Source: Desulfobacterales bacterium
Lineage (GTDB): Bacteria > Desulfobacterota > Desulfobacteria > Desulfobacterales > UBA5852
Assembly: GCA_030066455.1 (NCBI GenBank)
Contig: JASJBQ010000095.1
Span: forward strand, 1 to 14,967
Direction of reading: 5' to 3'
Length of the DNA: 14,967 nucleotides
Position 1 is the first letter of the stretch, and each line of letters starts with the position of its first letter. A program made the translations under genes and the position numbers. This document shows positions 13,538 to 14,967 of the stretch, piece after piece. The notes below the pieces were generated by a model. The model was not told the DNA's origin, searched no databases, and saw nothing but the letters and a program-made list of their open reading frames with translations.

Positions 13538-14967
13538 ATGTTCGATTTTACAGACCCTGAGCTTCGTCAATTCGCGGTTAACATCTCGCGGGAGGCCTCT
13601 GCCGAAAAGTTGGACGCCCTCGCGGCGGCCATGGGGGATCAAAACTTCGCCCGGCGCATGGCCCGTGAAATCGTGGCGCGCACGAAACCCCAGGAGGCCA
13701 TCCCCGAGGTCTACGCCCGCTACCGATCTGTCGTGCACGACGGCATCGCCTTCTTCCTTTCGCAGGTGAGCCATGAACGGCTTGTCGCACTGGCGCTCAG
13801 TCAGTTGAACCTGCCCCCCGATACGGACACCCGCAAGCGGCTGCTGGAACTGGCCAAGCGCTTTGCCACCCTCCACAAGCTGGGTCAGCTCATTGCCCGC
13901 AACCCCAACATCGATCCGGCGGTCCGAAAATGGCTGATTCATCTGGAAAATGGCGACTACGGCACGCCTCGCGACAAGATCGTGGCACGGATCGAGCACC
14001 AGCTGGAACAGACCGGGGGCCGGGAGCAGATGCAGATCCACCCCTTCATCCTCGCCGAAGCCAGCGTCGGCGCCGTGGTGCGCTTCGATTGGCGCCCGCC
14101 GTCAAGTCGCGGGCAGGTTCAGGGAGTCTTCAAGGTGCTGAAACCCGGTATCCGCCGGCAGCTCCAGGAGGAGTTGCTGATTCTGGAAAAAACGGCCGCC
14201 TTTTTCGAAACCCGCCGCCATCACTATCCTTTCAAGGATTTCCAGTTCCTGGCGGTATTCCAGGAAGTGCGGGAGATGCTGGTCAACGAGATCGACCTGG
14301 CGGCCGAACAGACCTACCTGGAGGAGGCGACCGATTTTTTTGCGGACTTGGATCTGATCCGCATTCCCGCGCTGCTGCCCTTCAGCAGCGACGCCATGAC
14401 CGCCATGGCCTATCTGCAGGGCCCCAAGATCACCGATGCCGAATTGAGCCGGGAACAGCGCCGGCGCCTGGCCGAGGCCCTCTTCGAAGCCCTCGTTTGC
14501 CGGCCGCTTTTCGGACGGCAGGCCACAAGCCTGTTCCACGGCGATCCCCATGCCGGCAATATCCTGGCCCTTGAGGATCCGGCCACGGGCCGCCTGCAGA
14601 TCGGCCTGCTGGATTGGACCCTGGCCGGTCACCTAAGTCGAAGCGACCGGATGAAAACCACCCAACTGATTCAGGCCGTGGTCAAAAAAGATCTGAGCAG
14701 CATCCGCCGGGCGATCAAGGCCCTGGCCATTGACGGATCCTGGGGCGATCCCGGGCGCCGGCAGCGGTTTCGGCGGCAGGTTCTGAATCTGATCCATTCT
14801 TCCGCGTTCGATGAACTGAGCCATATGCGCAAGACGTTCAAACTTCTGGAAGCGCTGGCCTACGAGGGATTTGTCTTTCCGGCCGATCTGATGCTTTTTC
14901 GCAAGGCAATTTTCGCCCTGGAGGGGGTTGTCGAGGATCTGTGCCCGGGGTTCGACATGGATGCGGC
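13538..14967 (+). CDS. UbiB/ABC1/AarF-family atypical kinase-like protein (partial, C-terminus beyond window)
   Basis: At least 476 residues from the ATG at 13538; the end lies beyond the right edge. An in-frame stop sits 30 nt upstream, so this is the first possible ATG. After a helical N-terminal region come the ABC1 motifs in order: KLGQ (114-117), an alanine-containing loop AEASVGAVV in place of the kinase glycine loop, FKVLKPGI with the ATP-contacting lysine, the catalytic HGDPHAGN (334-341, Asp336), and LLDW (Asp359). LLDWT replaces the common LDFG; the metal-binding Asp is kept. UbiB proteins support ubiquinone or other isoprenoid lipid synthesis and act as ATPases at the membrane. No quinone genes are adjacent, so the exact role is open. 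The ribosome site is weak. Confidence 0.9.
   Translation, partial: MFDFTDPELRQFAVNISREASAEKLDALAAAMGDQNFARRMAREIVARTKPQEAIPEVYARYRSVVHDGIAFFLSQVSHERLVALALSQLNLPPDTDTRKRLLELAKRFATLHKLGQLIARNPNIDPAVRKWLIHLENGDYGTPRDKIVARIEHQLEQTGGREQMQIHPFILAEASVGAVVRFDWRPPSSRGQVQGVFKVLKPGIRRQLQEELLILEKTAAFFETRRHHYPFKDFQFLAVFQEVREMLVNEIDLAAEQTYLEEATDFFADLDLIRIPALLPFSSDAMTAMAYLQGPKITDAELSREQRRRLAEALFEALVCRPLFGRQATSLFHGDPHAGNILALEDPATGRLQIGLLDWTLAGHLSRSDRMKTTQLIQAVVKKDLSSIRRAIKALAIDGSWGDPGRRQRFRRQVLNLIHSSAFDELSHMRKTFKLLEALAYEGFVFPADLMLFRKAIFALEGVVEDLCPGFDMDA

Overview
This is a GC-rich bacterial window carrying ordinary core-metabolism operons with several regulatory regions between them. The gene set points to a proteobacterium-like chromosome: a homodimeric AceE-type pyruvate dehydrogenase operon, an alphaproteobacterial-style SpeH with an N-terminal extension, a eukaryotic-type ornithine decarboxylase, a patatin/NTE-like protein and a UbiB/ABC1 protein. 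My best guess is a deltaproteobacterium (Desulfobacterota), but that is inferred from the gene combination and not proven by any marker. No rRNA, tRNA, CRISPR array or intact insertion sequence is visible.

Layout. Positions 1-1838 (minus): a patatin-like phospholipase with an N-terminal cyclic-nucleotide-binding-like domain, running off the left edge, with a good sigma-70 promoter at 1993-2021. Positions 2040-4615 (minus): a polyamine operon, speH - speE - ornithine decarboxylase, in which both junctions overlap by exactly 17 nt. It encodes ornithine to putrescine, S-adenosylmethionine to its decarboxylated form, and the two joined to spermidine. Positions 5035-5427 (minus): an unrecognised 130-residue protein. 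Positions 5889-11480 (minus): aceE - aceF - lpdA, the complete pyruvate dehydrogenase complex. Positions 12427-12771 (plus): a small secreted protein of unknown function. Positions 12991-13206 (minus): a 71-residue unknown protein, with a bidirectional terminator between these two convergent genes. Positions 13538 to the right edge (plus): a UbiB/ABC1-family atypical kinase-like protein.

The most interesting signal is regulatory. The two small unknown genes at 5427 and 12427 each have a near-consensus sigma-54 (-24/-12) promoter. In both cases the predicted leader is about 182 nt, and upstream there is a TGTC(A/T)-N7-TGACA palindrome. Upstream of the 5427 gene this palindrome is the middle of a phased run of four half-sites 101-139 bp before the predicted start, the classical position for an enhancer-binding activator. 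This suggests that one sigma-54 activator controls both otherwise undescribed genes. Other points of note are a 16-bp exact inverted repeat bounding 584 bp upstream of aceE, a very stable 10-bp hairpin in the leader of the 5427 gene, and paired palindromes at 13302-13338.
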